In this document: positions 35,281-45,570 of the stretch, piece by piece
Position numbering within the stretch: the stretch's first letter is position 1
Layout of the letters: each line of letters starts with the position of its first letter
Assembly (NCBI GenBank): GCA_020831775.1
Contig: JAFIFZ010000012.1
Location: 31,093-95,092, forward strand
Source of the DNA: Phycisphaerales bacterium
GTDB lineage: Bacteria; Planctomycetota; Phycisphaerae; Phycisphaerales; UBA1924
Length of the DNA: 64,000 nt
Direction: 5' to 3'
Notes under the pieces: model-generated
The model's database searches: none
The model's input: only the letters and a program-made list of their open reading frames with translations
Told to the model about the DNA's origin: nothing
Made by a program: the position numbers and the translations under genes

Positions 35281-35958
35281 ATGGTCAGCAGCAAGAGTGT
35301 GTTCGCCGGCATCGCCGGGTCGATCGTCCTGTGCGGGGCGGCGTCGGCGCGGCCGGTCATGATCGAGGTGCTCGTTTCGGGTGAGTTCCACAGTGTCGAC
35401 CCGAATCACCAATTGCTCGGACCCTTCGCGAGTGTGTACGAAGGCCAGCGGTGGTCGGCGAGGTATGTGTTCCCGGCGGATGTGTCACGAACCTTTGGGA
35501 ATGACAACTCTTCGATCTGGGTGAACGCCCTCGATCCGATCACTTTTTCATTCGATGGGGGCGAACCGATCGTGATCGAGCCCGAGACTAACGGTGTTGT
35601 TCCCGAAACGGATCTGGCGACCAATCATCATTCGTTACGAGACTCGGTGCTGTCCCGCTTCGGCATGCGGATGTCTGACGGTCGCATCAACTCTTTGACG
35701 CTCCGTGCCGACGCCCCGGGCGGTTCGATTTTCGGTCAGGTGAGTGAGCTGAACTCGACCGATCTCGTCGGGCTCGAGTTGAGCGACTTTACCAGTGCCG
35801 AGTTGTACACGAGCGGGCTGGGCGGGACTCAACCGTTTCGTGGCACTGTGGACTCGTTCCTGATCCGGTTCGACCCCGATTCGGTCGTGCCCGCGCCCGG
35901 CGCGGCTTCGTTGCTGGCGCTCGCGGGTCTCGGCGCGGTGCGCAGACGCCGCGCCTGA
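35281..35958 (+). CDS. Secreted PEP-CTERM-like protein
   Basis: A 225-residue exported protein. Residues 1-23 are a signal peptide (MVSSKSVFAGIAGSIVLCGAAS region). The C-terminus reads VPAPGAASLLALAGLGAVRRRRA: a Pro motif, a short membrane helix and an Arg tail, the layout of exosortase-sorted PEP-CTERM proteins as found in Phycisphaerae. The middle is beta-rich (surface-protein-like) with no known domain. GAGAGG lies nine bases before the ATG. The gene body is visibly richer in A and T than its neighbours, suggesting relaxed codon use or recent acquisition. No exosortase is in the window. Confidence 0.82.
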   Translation: MVSSKSVFAGIAGSIVLCGAASARPVMIEVLVSGEFHSVDPNHQLLGPFASVYEGQRWSARYVFPADVSRTFGNDNSSIWVNALDPITFSFDGGEPIVIEPETNGVVPETDLATNHHSLRDSVLSRFGMRMSDGRINSLTLRADAPGGSIFGQVSELNSTDLVGLELSDFTSAELYTSGLGGTQPFRGTVDSFLIRFDPDSVVPAPGAASLLALAGLGAVRRRRA

Positions 35959-35993
35959 CGCGGAGCGAACCGATACACGATCTCTCACGCTCG

Positions 35994-36026
35994 CCGGGAG
36001 GGTCCGAGGGGCCTTCCCGGTGTTTT
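35994..36026 (+). terminator. Terminator after the PEP-CTERM-like gene
   Basis: CCGGGAGG and CCTTCCCGG pair with one bulge, followed by TGTTTT; it lies just before the convergent queF stop. Confidence 0.6.
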
Positions 36027-36035
36027 CGTGCGCCG

Positions 36036-36419
36036 TCAGCGCCCGTGGAAGTGGGGCGGGACCTCGCCGTGGTTGGCGCGGATGGTGCTGCGGATGCCGC
36101 CTCGCCCCTTCCAGTCGGTGATGATCTGGAGCCACGCGGGGTTCATCAGCTTCACGAGATCGTCGCGGATGGCGTTGGTGACCGCTTCGTAGTAGATGCC
36201 CTCGTTGCGGAAGCTCTGGTAGTAGAGCTTCAGGCTCTTGAGCTCGACGCAGACGCCCCCGTCCGAGCCCGGGCGGGGCTGGTAGCGCAGCGTCACATGC
36301 CCGAAGTCCGGGTGGCCGGTCTTGGGGCAGACGCTGGTGAACTCCTCGGACACATGCTCGATGACGAACAGCGTGTCCGATGGCGTTGTGAAGGCTTCGA
36401 GCAGCGAGCGGTCTGGCAT
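36036..36419 (-). CDS. queF: NADPH-dependent 7-cyano-7-deazaguanine reductase
   Basis: A 127-residue unimodular QueF, which reduces preQ0 to preQ1 in queuosine synthesis. The catalytic cysteine is in TSVCPKTGHPDFG, the family motif ELKSLKLYYQSFRNE is intact, and the aspartate lies in HPDFG. The length matches the short (YkvM) class with a tunnelling fold. No other queuosine gene is nearby. The gene is 37 bases after the end of the TPR lipoprotein gene on the same strand. Confidence 0.95.
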   Translation of the reverse strand: MPDRSLLEAFTTPSDTLFVIEHVSEEFTSVCPKTGHPDFGHVTLRYQPRPGSDGGVCVELKSLKLYYQSFRNEGIYYEAVTNAIRDDLVKLMNPAWLQIITDWKGRGGIRSTIRANHGEVPPHFHGR

Positions 36420-36456
36420 GATGTTGATCGTTGGGAGGGGGGCGGATCGTGCCTGA

Positions 36457-37551
36457 TCAGGCGCCGTAGCGGCGGACGAGTTCGACGATGCGGGGCTGGT
36501 CGGGGTTGATCTGGAGGCTGCGCCGGAGGAGGCGGACGCCTTCTCGCTGGGCGTCGCGGTTGCGCTTCTCGCTCCAGAGGTACTGGTTGAGGCGGTAGAT
36601 GCCGAGGCTGTTGATGGCGGGGAAGTGGGTGGGGTCGAGCTCGATCGCCCGCTGGAAGGCCTCCTCGGCCTCGTCGTAGCGGTAATCGCGGAAGAGCAGG
36701 GCGCCGAGCGTCTCGTACGCCACAGGCGACGGGCCCAGGGCGAGCACTTCCTCGATGGTGACGATCGCTTCGTCCTTGCGTCCGGTGCGGCTCAGGCTGT
36801 CAGAAAGCATCAGCAAAAGCTCGGGGCTGAGCTGCATCAGCTCGGCCGCCTGGCGGAGCTCGGTCACGGCCGACTCGTGCTCGTCCAGTTCGCGGTAGAC
36901 CGCCGCGAGGTTGGCGCGGGCCGGGCCGCTCTCCCCGTCGATGCGGACGGCGCGGATGGCGTAACGCATGGCCTGGCGGGGCTCGCCGAGGCCGAGGTAG
37001 GCCGTGGCGATGTTCATGTTGGCGTCCAGGTTCATCGGGTCGATCGCCAGGGCGCGGAGGTAGGCGCGGACGGCCTCGGTCAGCCGGTTGAGGAGCTGGA
37101 GGGCCAGGCCGTGGAGGTACTGGGCGTCGAAGTTGAGGGGCTCGACGCGTGCGGCCTCGCCGTAGCGACGCTCTGCGAGCGAGTAATCGCCCCGCCTGCG
37201 GTAAATGTTGCCGGCCTCGATGTAGGCCATGGTGAGTTCGGGGTTGATCTCGATGGCCCGCTCGAAGGCTCGGAGGGCGGAGTCTTCTTCGCCCTCGCGC
37301 TCGTATCGGCGCCCCTCGAACAGGGCGGAGATCGATTGCTCGTCGCGTTCGGCGCCGATGACCGGTCGGCGGGGCCGGTCGGGCCGGTCCTCGTCTGTGC
37401 TCGTCCGCGTCGTTTGGCACCCGCCGATGGACACCGCCGCGAGCAACCCGGCGCAGAGCAGGACCAGGGCGGTCGTCAGGGGCATCGCCCGCTTGGGGCG
37501 GCAGACGGGGGCCTGGGCGTCGGTGCGGCCGGGAGACTCAGCTCTGGTCAT
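36457..37551 (-). CDS. TPR-repeat lipoprotein
   Basis: A 364-residue exported protein. A lipoprotein signal ends ...AVSIGGC near residue 45 of this start; the next Met at 37485 would give a more typical short signal peptide. From about residue 85 there are seven to eight tetratricopeptide repeats (for example ALRAFERAIEINPELTMAYIE, AVRAYLRALAIDPMNLDAN, AEEAFQRAIELDPTHFPAI). TPR arrays bind protein partners; this one is anchored to a membrane by lipid, perhaps in envelope assembly. No ribosome site decides the start. Confidence 0.87.
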   Translation of the reverse strand: MTRAESPGRTDAQAPVCRPKRAMPLTTALVLLCAGLLAAVSIGGCQTTRTSTDEDRPDRPRRPVIGAERDEQSISALFEGRRYEREGEEDSALRAFERAIEINPELTMAYIEAGNIYRRRGDYSLAERRYGEAARVEPLNFDAQYLHGLALQLLNRLTEAVRAYLRALAIDPMNLDANMNIATAYLGLGEPRQAMRYAIRAVRIDGESGPARANLAAVYRELDEHESAVTELRQAAELMQLSPELLLMLSDSLSRTGRKDEAIVTIEEVLALGPSPVAYETLGALLFRDYRYDEAEEAFQRAIELDPTHFPAINSLGIYRLNQYLWSEKRNRDAQREGVRLLRRSLQINPDQPRIVELVRRYGA

Positions 37552-37644
37552 GGTCGAGGGTCCGTTCTGGCGTGGCGTTGGTCTGTGGGGCAATGAACGC
37601 CCGGATCGGTCTATCGGTTCGCTCGGAGCGGTGCTTGGGCCCGA

Positions 37645-38562
37645 TTATCGCGCCCCGGAGGCCGTGGGGACGCCGATCAGGCGTTTGAGGCGCCCGAGAT
37701 TGATCGTGTCCATGGGCGTGCCCGCTTCGTTCTTTGTTTTCGGCGTTTCAAGCACTTTGGGCACACCCACCAGTTCCGGGCGGTTGGCGATCGCGGCGAA
37801 CCCGGAGGCCCGGAGGGCCTTGGCGCTTGTCCCCCGGCCGATGTCGCCCTCGCCGATGTGGGCGTGCCGGTCCTTGCGGGAGCCGACGCCCCCGAGGCTG
37901 TCGTTGATATGCGCAACCTTGAGGTGTGCTAAGCCGCAGGTTTGGTCGAATTCGTCGAGCACGGCCTCGGCCCCGTCGCGGTTGGAGAAGTCGTACCCCC
38001 CTGCGTGGGCGTGGCAGGTGTCGAAGCAGAAGCCGACCCGCCCCGGCTCGCCCGTCAGGTCGATGATGCGGGCACGAAGGTCGGCGAGCTCATCGAAGGT
38101 GCGTCCGAGGTTGCTGCCCGAGCCGACAGTGTTTTCCAGGCAGCAGACGACCTTTGCGCCCTTGGTTCTCTTGAAAAGGTGGCGGTAGGCCTCGGCGATG
38201 CGGGCAAGCCCGCTCTCGGCGTCGGAGGTGGTGTACGCCCCGGGGTGGTGGACGAGGTGGGGGATCGAGAGCTCGGCGCAGCGTTCGACCTCGATGGTCA
38301 TGAGGTCGATGGATTTGTTCCAGAGCTCGTCATCGGGGCTGGCGAGGTTGATGAGGTAGCTCGCGTGGCTGGTGGTGCGGTCCTGCCAGCCGAGGCGTTT
38401 CAGCCCGTCCAGCCAGTCGGCCTTTGCGCCCGGGTCCAGCGGCTTGGCCTTCCATTGCTGCTGGTTCTTGGTGAAGACCTGGACGGTGTCGAGCTTGAGG
38501 GCCTCGGCCTCGGTGAGGGCGTTGACCATGCCGCCGGCGATGGAGAGGTGCGATCCGAACAC
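37645..38562 (-). CDS. nfo: Endonuclease IV (apurinic/apyrimidinic endonuclease)
   Basis: A 305-residue TIM-barrel enzyme that cuts at abasic sites in base-excision repair. The N-terminal VFGSHLSIAGGM is the usual opening; metal ligands lie in LVHHPGAY, CCLENTVG, GFCFDTCHAHAGGYDF, KVAHINDSLGGVGSRKDRHAHIGEGDIG. The GTG at 38562 starts exactly at the family N-terminus, with TACAGT six bases before it; the longer reading frame upstream has no family similarity. Divergent from a lipoprotein gene 92 bases away. Confidence 0.95.
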   Translation of the reverse strand: MFGSHLSIAGGMVNALTEAEALKLDTVQVFTKNQQQWKAKPLDPGAKADWLDGLKRLGWQDRTTSHASYLINLASPDDELWNKSIDLMTIEVERCAELSIPHLVHHPGAYTTSDAESGLARIAEAYRHLFKRTKGAKVVCCLENTVGSGSNLGRTFDELADLRARIIDLTGEPGRVGFCFDTCHAHAGGYDFSNRDGAEAVLDEFDQTCGLAHLKVAHINDSLGGVGSRKDRHAHIGEGDIGRGTSAKALRASGFAAIANRPELVGVPKVLETPKTKNEAGTPMDTINLGRLKRLIGVPTASGAR

Positions 38563-38568
38563 GCAGCG

Positions 38569-38574
38569 ACTGTA
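38569..38574 (-). promoter_or_regulatory. Putative -10 box of leaderless nfo
   Basis: TACAGT on the minus strand, six bases before the GTG that family alignment independently marks as the start. Confidence 0.55.
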
Positions 38575-38641
38575 GTGCCCGCGGCCCTTCCGGGCCCCTG
38601 CTGGGCACCGGGCGGGCCTCTCCGGGGCGTGCTTGCGGGTG

Positions 38642-38647
38642 TATCCT
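38642..38647 (+). promoter_or_regulatory. Putative -10 box of leaderless lipoprotein gene
   Basis: TATCCT six bases before the ATG; divergent from the nfo box. Confidence 0.45.
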
Positions 38648-38653
38648 CGGGCC

Positions 38654-39376
38654 ATGGATGGGTCGATCACCAAACCGAGGACTGGCGGAGGACGGCTCTG
38701 CTGGGTGCTGGTCGCGTGTGTGCTGGCGGCGTCGCTCAGCGGCTGCGCCCGCAGGCGTCCGGCGCCGGTCGTCCGCGACGAGCCGATCCGCGTCTCGATG
38801 ATCGTCGAGAATGTTTTCACCCCATCTGAGCCCTCGGGCATGACCGAGGCGGACGCGGTGCGACGCGCCCTCCGAAGCGCGGGGGCGATGGAGATCGAGG
38901 ATTACCCGACCGGCAGCGTCGTGCGTCTGGCCGATGGGCGGGCCCAGAGCCACGCGTACAACTTCACTGCGCCCGACTTCCGCACGCTCGAACGGGCGCA
39001 CAACGCCGTGCTGGCGCTGCGGGGCAGCGAGTTCCACCGTCGCGTGTTCGACCCGGCGACGGCGCGCTTCACGCTGGCGTACTCGCGTCCGATGGCCGAC
39101 AGCGCGTTCCTCTCAGAGCTTTCTGGCACGGCGTCGCGGGGGTCGGCCGTGTACATCTACGACCACAACGACCCCGACCCCAAGCGTGTCGATGTCGGTG
39201 CTCGCGGCGAATGGTCGGTCAGGCTCAGCCCGCGCACCGGCTATCAATATTTCTACGGGTTCATCGAGGACGCCTCGGGCAGGCGGACCGGCTTCTTCCG
39301 ACACCGGATCGATTCCAACGCGCGGGAAGAGCTGACGGCAGAGGCGTTCCACCGGCTGCGCCTGACGCAGCAGTAG
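38654..39376 (+). CDS. Lipoprotein of unknown function
   Basis: A 240-residue exported protein. The signal peptide ends LAASLSGC, a lipobox. The mature part is beta-rich with a conserved-looking RFTLAYSRPMADSAFLSEL segment and a C-terminal RTGYQYFYGFIEDASGRRTGFFRHRI stretch, but I do not recognise a family. Ordered charged residues suggest a folded domain rather than a linker. Its stop codon TAG abuts a dispersed 26-base repeat also found at 9.3 kb. Confidence 0.72.
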   Translation: MDGSITKPRTGGGRLCWVLVACVLAASLSGCARRRPAPVVRDEPIRVSMIVENVFTPSEPSGMTEADAVRRALRSAGAMEIEDYPTGSVVRLADGRAQSHAYNFTAPDFRTLERAHNAVLALRGSEFHRRVFDPATARFTLAYSRPMADSAFLSELSGTASRGSAVYIYDHNDPDPKRVDVGARGEWSVRLSPRTGYQYFYGFIEDASGRRTGFFRHRIDSNAREELTAEAFHRLRLTQQ

Positions 39377-39401
39377 GGGAAGAGACGGAGAGACGGAGAG
39401 A
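39376..39401. repeat. Second copy of the CTCCGTCT octamer repeat (inverted)
   Basis: Twenty-six bases that are the exact reverse complement of 9279-9304. It begins at the last base of the lipoprotein stop codon and ends 31 bases before the next start. Confidence 0.85.
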
Positions 39402-39432
39402 TTGACGAGGTATTTGAAGGAGTTTGCATCTG

Positions 39433-40203
39433 ATGGCGGAGCTTGAAGGACGGATCGCGATCATCACCGGGGCTTCGGCGGGGATCGGTGAGGCGACGGC
39501 CCGCACGCTGTCTGCCTCCGGCGCTCGCGTGGTGCTCAACGCGCGTCGGGAGGAGAGGCTCGACGCGCTGGTCAAGGAACTCGGCGGCCCGACGAAGGCC
39601 GTGAGCGTCGCCGGCGACGCGGCCGACCCCGAACTGATCGAACAGATGTTCGCCGAGGCGGGCGATCGCTTCGGCGCTGCGCCGGATCTGGTCGTGGTCA
39701 ACGCCGGGCGGGGGCTGGGCGGCTCTGTCGTGACCTCCGACGATTCCAAGTGGGAAGAGATGGTCCGCCTGAACCTCGTCGGGGCTGCGAGACTGATCCG
39801 GGCCGCGGCGATCCGCATGACCGAGGGCTTCGACCCGAAGTCCTGGCACAAAGCTCCGCGCGACATCGTGGTCCTGGGTTCGACGGTGGGGCGTCACATC
39901 TCGCCGTTCAGCTCGATGTACGGCGCCAGCAAGTTCGGCGTGAACTCGCTCGCCGAGGCGGCCCGGCGTGAGCTCGGTCCCAAAGGCGTCCGGGTGACGC
40001 TGGTGGAGCCGGGGATCGTCGTCAGCGAGTTTCAGGCGGGTGCGGGCTACGACGAGGCGTGGTTCTCGCAGATGGCCGAGAAGTTCGGCCCGCTGCTGGA
40101 GCCGGCGGACATCGCAGAGACGATCCGCTACATCGTGTCGCAGCCGGCGCGGATCCACATCAACGATGTGGTGATCCGGGCGACGAGGCAGGAGTATCCC
40201 TGA
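39433..40203 (+). CDS. Short-chain dehydrogenase/reductase
   Basis: A 256-residue NAD(P)-dependent oxidoreductase. The cofactor motif TGASAGIGEA is at residues 13-22, an Arg-rich turn (NARREERL) after the second strand favours NADP, and the catalytic Ser-Tyr-Lys is seen as VVLGSTVG and MYGASKFGV. The C-terminus IHINDVVIRATRQEYP matches the classical YdfG-like SDRs. The ATG at 39433 has AAGGAG 11 bases upstream. Substrate unknown. Confidence 0.9.
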   Translation: MAELEGRIAIITGASAGIGEATARTLSASGARVVLNARREERLDALVKELGGPTKAVSVAGDAADPELIEQMFAEAGDRFGAAPDLVVVNAGRGLGGSVVTSDDSKWEEMVRLNLVGAARLIRAAAIRMTEGFDPKSWHKAPRDIVVLGSTVGRHISPFSSMYGASKFGVNSLAEAARRELGPKGVRVTLVEPGIVVSEFQAGAGYDEAWFSQMAEKFGPLLEPADIAETIRYIVSQPARIHINDVVIRATRQEYP

Positions 40204-40350
40204 ACTGGGATCTTCGCCGAATCTGAGTGTCCGGCCTCGACCTTGCATGCTCCCCGCTATCGTTTGGTCTGGTTCGGCGTCCGCCCAGCTGTTGCGTCCG
40301 GCGGCCCCGTTCCTCCTGAGGCGGTCGCGATCTGCGAGCCGAAAGATTCG

Positions 40351-40947
40351 ATGCACTACCTGATCGCCGAGAACGGGCCGGTCGAGACGGCGCAGATGTT
40401 GCTGTGGGTCTGCTCGTCCTTGCTGGCCTTGGGTGTCTTTCTGTACCGCAAGCGGCCGCGCGAGCGATTCTTTGCCGGGTGGCTGGCGCTGGTCTCGGCG
40501 CTGGCGGCTTTTCGCGAGACCGACGGGCACATCCTGCTCAACCCCGAGGTGCTGGGGAGTTGGGGCGTCCGCTATCGGATCGACTGGTGGCTCAGCCTCG
40601 ACGCGCCGGTGCTGCCCCGCGTGCTCTGGGCGGCCCTCGCGGTCGTGATGGCGGTGGGGCTGGTGATACCGCTGGTCAAGGCATCGCCCAAGGCGTTCCT
40701 GCTGATCAAAGGGCGCGATCGGGCGTGGTGGCTGTTTGCGATCGCGGCCGCGGCGTTGTTTGTCGGCTACGCCTGCGACGACCTGGTCGGTCGCGGGCAG
40801 TTCGTGGCGCCGATCTACTCGCAGTCGGTCGAAGAGATCTCCGAGCTGATCGGTGCGCTGCTGTTTCTTGTGGCGATCGGTCTGACGGTCCGGCTCTCGC
40901 TCTCGACGCGCGAGAGGCTGGCCCGCGAGCGGCTGAAACCGGCCTGA
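40351..40947 (+). CDS. Multi-pass membrane protein of unknown function
   Basis: A 198-residue protein with about five hydrophobic segments (near 12-30, 38-60, 83-105, 120-142, 155-180 of this start). The order HYLIAENGPVETAQMLLWV then a charged loop RKRPRERFF resembles no family I can name, though the FRETDGHILL segment looks conserved. A TATCGT box lies at 40258-40263, so the transcript may have a leader of about 80 bases; the start is uncertain. A terminator follows. Confidence 0.68.
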   Translation: MHYLIAENGPVETAQMLLWVCSSLLALGVFLYRKRPRERFFAGWLALVSALAAFRETDGHILLNPEVLGSWGVRYRIDWWLSLDAPVLPRVLWAALAVVMAVGLVIPLVKASPKAFLLIKGRDRAWWLFAIAAAALFVGYACDDLVGRGQFVAPIYSQSVEEISELIGALLFLVAIGLTVRLSLSTRERLARERLKPA

Positions 40948-40969
40948 GCGGTGTCGCTTCAGTAAGGGA

Positions 40970-41004
40970 TAAAAAAAGCCCGCCGTGGAGGCGGGCTTTC
41001 TCAT
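40970..41004. terminator. Bidirectional terminator
   Basis: AAAGCCCGCC and GGCGGGCTTT form a perfect ten-base stem around GTGGA. A run of seven A precedes it, so it can end both the plus-strand membrane gene and the minus-strand glutamate dehydrogenase gene. Confidence 0.88.
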
Positions 41005-41029
41005 TGGTTGTTGCGGCGAGGCCGGCGGC

Positions 41030-42421
41030 TTACGGGAAGATGCCGCGGACGCGGTAGACGGCGCCGAGGTGCTCCAGCGCCGAGCAGTAGGCGGCTTGAC
41101 GCATCGGGACATCGTACTTCTGCTTGGCGACGAGGGTGCGCCTGGCGGCCATGACCATGATGCGGTTGAGCTCGGCGTCAACCTTATCCTCGTCCCACAT
41201 GTGGTAGGTCTTGTTCTGGACCCACTCGAAGTAGGAGACAGTGACGCCGCCGGCGTTGGCGAGAATGTCGGGGATGCAGTGGATGCCGCGCTTTTCGAGG
41301 ACCTCGTCGCCCTCGGGGGTGACGGGGCCGTTTGCGCCCTCTGCGATGACGCGGCAGTTGATGTAGGAGGCCTCCTCGGCCTTGACCATCTGCTCGAGCG
41401 CGGCGGGGATGAAGACATCGACGCGGGTCTTGTAGTAGTCCTCCAGCGAGACGGCCTGTGCGCCCTTGGAGGTGTCCTTGCCCGAGCCGGTGGTCTTGTG
41501 GGCCTTCTCGAAGCCGGCGATGGAGCCGTGCTCCTGGCAGTACTCCGTCAGCGCCTCGGTGTCGAAGCCGTCCTCGTTGACGAGGCAGCCGGAGTGGTCC
41601 ATGACCGCGACGATTTTGGCGCCGAGCTTCTGGAGGATGCGTCCGGCCCACGAGCCGACATTGCCCCAGCCCTGAACGCTGACGCGCATGTCCTCGATCG
41701 GGATGCCGAAGTTGGGGAGCATCTCGACGAGCACATCGACGACGCCCTGGCCTGTGGCCTTGTTCCGTCCGAGCGAGCCGCCGATCTCGACGGGCTTGCC
41801 CGTGACGACGCGCATGCCGTCGGTGCTGGTGCGGTCGTTGGTGGACATCTGGTATGTGTCGGCGATCCAGGCCATGACCTGGGCGTTTGTGCCGACATCG
41901 GGGGCGGGGATGTCGTAGTCCGGGCCGATGACATGCTGGATGGCGCTGGTGAAGCGTCTTGCGACGCGTTCGAGCTCGTCGACGGACATCTCACGCGGGT
42001 TGCACTTGACGCCGCCCTTGGCGCCGCCGAGGGGGATGCGGACGAGCGCGCACTTGAGGGTCATCATGAGCGCGAGCGACTTGACATCGTCGAGGTGGAC
42101 ATCGGGGTGGAATCGGAGGCCGCCCTTGAAGGGGCCCAGCGCGTTGTTGTGCTGGACGCGGTAGCCCTTGAAGAGATGGTGGTGCCCGTCGTTCATCTTG
42201 ACGGGGAAGTGGACCATGAGCTCGTTCTTGGGCTGGGCGAGGATGATCTTGACGCGGTGGCGGAGCCCGACGACCTCTGAGCCTTGGAGCATGGTCGCGA
42301 CCGTCTGGGCGTACATGTTGTCGGGGTCTTTAGGGAAGTTCAGCTCGTCGAAGATCGGATCCCACGCTGCCGTTGAAGCCTGATTCGCGTCGGTGGACGC
42401 GTTCGTCGCGGTCGTGCTCAT
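41030..42421 (-). CDS. Glutamate dehydrogenase (Glu/Leu/Phe/Val dehydrogenase family), paralogue 2
   Basis: A 463-residue homologue of the enzyme at 13.3-14.5 kb, with a longer, Thr/Ala-rich N-terminus. The catalytic block KGGLRFHPDVHLDDVKSLA and loop PLGGAKGGV are intact; the dinucleotide motif is GWGNVG with Asp after strand two (AVMDHSG), again favouring NAD(H). NAGGVTVSYFEWVQNK is conserved. An insert near residue 295-325 (EKAHKTTGSGKDTSKG) separates it from paralogue 1. It ends at a shared terminator. Confidence 0.93.
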   Translation of the reverse strand: MSTTATNASTDANQASTAAWDPIFDELNFPKDPDNMYAQTVATMLQGSEVVGLRHRVKIILAQPKNELMVHFPVKMNDGHHHLFKGYRVQHNNALGPFKGGLRFHPDVHLDDVKSLALMMTLKCALVRIPLGGAKGGVKCNPREMSVDELERVARRFTSAIQHVIGPDYDIPAPDVGTNAQVMAWIADTYQMSTNDRTSTDGMRVVTGKPVEIGGSLGRNKATGQGVVDVLVEMLPNFGIPIEDMRVSVQGWGNVGSWAGRILQKLGAKIVAVMDHSGCLVNEDGFDTEALTEYCQEHGSIAGFEKAHKTTGSGKDTSKGAQAVSLEDYYKTRVDVFIPAALEQMVKAEEASYINCRVIAEGANGPVTPEGDEVLEKRGIHCIPDILANAGGVTVSYFEWVQNKTYHMWDEDKVDAELNRIMVMAARRTLVAKQKYDVPMRQAAYCSALEHLGAVYRVRGIFP

Positions 42422-42699
42422 GGCGTTGTCTGCTCTCGCTGAATGCCCCGTGACCTGACCGGGCGCGGTTGCCGCATCGGGCGTCCGAACGGATAACGAG
42501 CCTGTCTGCCGCGGACACCCGTGAGCGGAGACCGGCGTAACGCAACTCTAGCCCCCATCGACCGATTCGGGGCGAAAGTGCATGGTTCTCGATCGCGGCG
42601 GCCGGGACCGCTAACCTCCGGCCCGGGGGAGACACTCGGGAGGGGTGTTCCTGACTCGTTTGCGAACCGGCCGCTGGCTTTGCGGCGTCGGAGGCGTCT

Positions 42700-43080
42700 G
42701 TGATCCTGTACCTGGCGTCGGATCTGATCTGGGCGACGAAGATCAAGGGGGTGGCCGAGCACGTCGGGCTGCCCTGCCGCCCGGCGAGAACCCTGGAGAT
42801 GCTCGAAGCCCGGCTGGCGGACTGCGAAGTCGCTGCGGTGCTCCTCGATCTTGAGAAGCCCGAAGAGGCGATGGCGATGATCGCCCGCCTGCGGGGCGAC
42901 GGGGCGAGTGAACAGGACCAGAAAATCCGAGTCGTCGCGTTCGGGCCCCATGTGCTGGTCGAGCTCTTCCAGCAGGCTCGCGACGCGGGGGCGGATGAGG
43001 TGCTTGCCCGGGGGGTGCTGGACCGGAACATGCCCGAGATCCTGCTGGCGCTGGCAGGGCGGGGCGGGTCGAGGGGCTGA
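42700..43080 (+). CDS. Degenerate receiver-like domain protein
   Basis: A 126-residue single-domain protein with the alternating strand-helix pattern of a response-regulator receiver. Strands are ILYLASDL, AAVLLDLEKP and IRVVAFGPHV. The aspartate after the third strand (LLDLEKP) could be the phosphoacceptor, but the N-terminal acidic pair is replaced and the usual Thr/Lys switch residues are weak (FGPHV, ADEVLARG), so it may not be phosphorylated. GGAGG lies five bases before the GTG start. No kinase is nearby. Confidence 0.68.
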   Translation: MILYLASDLIWATKIKGVAEHVGLPCRPARTLEMLEARLADCEVAAVLLDLEKPEEAMAMIARLRGDGASEQDQKIRVVAFGPHVLVELFQQARDAGADEVLARGVLDRNMPEILLALAGRGGSRG

Positions 43081-43366
43081 GGGGGCTTCTGGCGTGCTCG
43101 GGCGATGAGGCCGGGGAGAGAAATCGGGCCGGGCTGCGAGGGGTTTCACGCCGCCGCGGGAGCTATCATTTAGGCCTGTCTTGACGGGTCGGGCCGGGAA
43201 TTGCTCCGCGTGTTGCGGGGCCCGGCGCAGAAACACGATGAGTCAGCCGCCCCAGAGCGGGCTGGCTTCGCCCGGTGTTCGGGCGTCGCCATCCGCGGCG
43301 TGAGGGTCTCCCGCATATGCCGACCCGGCGGGAGCGATCGCGTCTGCGGGACACGAGAAACGGTCC

Positions 43367-45139
<1,773 letters not shown>

Positions 45140-45165
45140 GCCCGACGCTCAACGGATGAACAAGC

Positions 45166-45198
45166 ACACCCGGCCCATGGGGGCCGGGTGTTTTTCTT
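45166..45198 (+). terminator. Rho-independent terminator after rpsA
   Basis: ACACCCGGCCC and GGGCCGGGTGT form an 11-base stem around ATGG, followed by TTTTCTT. Confidence 0.92.
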
Positions 45199-45570
45199 GG
45201 TGGTATCTTGAGGGCCGGGGTGGACGGTCCGTCTGGACCCGACATGGGTCGGGGCCGAGGCCGTATTCATGGGCGAGAGGTCGGGCCCGGGTGGGCCGAG
45301 CGATCGGTTGGGTTTTCGGGCGGCGGGCCTTAGCACATGGCCAGAAAGCAGAACAGACACAGCATGGACAGTTTCCGCCGGTGGGTGGTGACACGAATGA
45401 TGTTTTCCATGATCGGACCTTTTCTTCAGATGTATTTCCGCTTGTCTGCTGGTGATGGTTCAACCGGCGTGCCAGCCCGGGCCGGTGGGTCCATACCCCC
45501 TGCCAGCGGGCCCGGGACGGGGGGGCGGTCCGAGAATACCCGTTTTCGAGCCCCGGTTGTGCGCGGCGCG
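45199..45570. other. Intergenic region without a supported gene
   Basis: About 370 bases between the rpsA terminator and the next signal-peptide gene. An in-frame extension of that gene reaches back to 45337, but its translation lacks a signal or family similarity. The stretch 45335-45460 is clearly poorer in G+C than its surroundings and may be a promoter or leader region. No tRNA, repeat or small gene was recognised. Confidence 0.5.

Noticed and set aside
37645..38841. Longer endonuclease IV starting at 38841
   Set aside because: The first 93 residues are low complexity and overlap the divergent lipoprotein gene; family N-terminus and the -10 box point to 38562.
45337..45570. N-terminal extension of the 608-residue exported protein
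   Set aside because: The added 78 residues lack domain features and would bury the signal peptide; the ATG at 45571 fits better.
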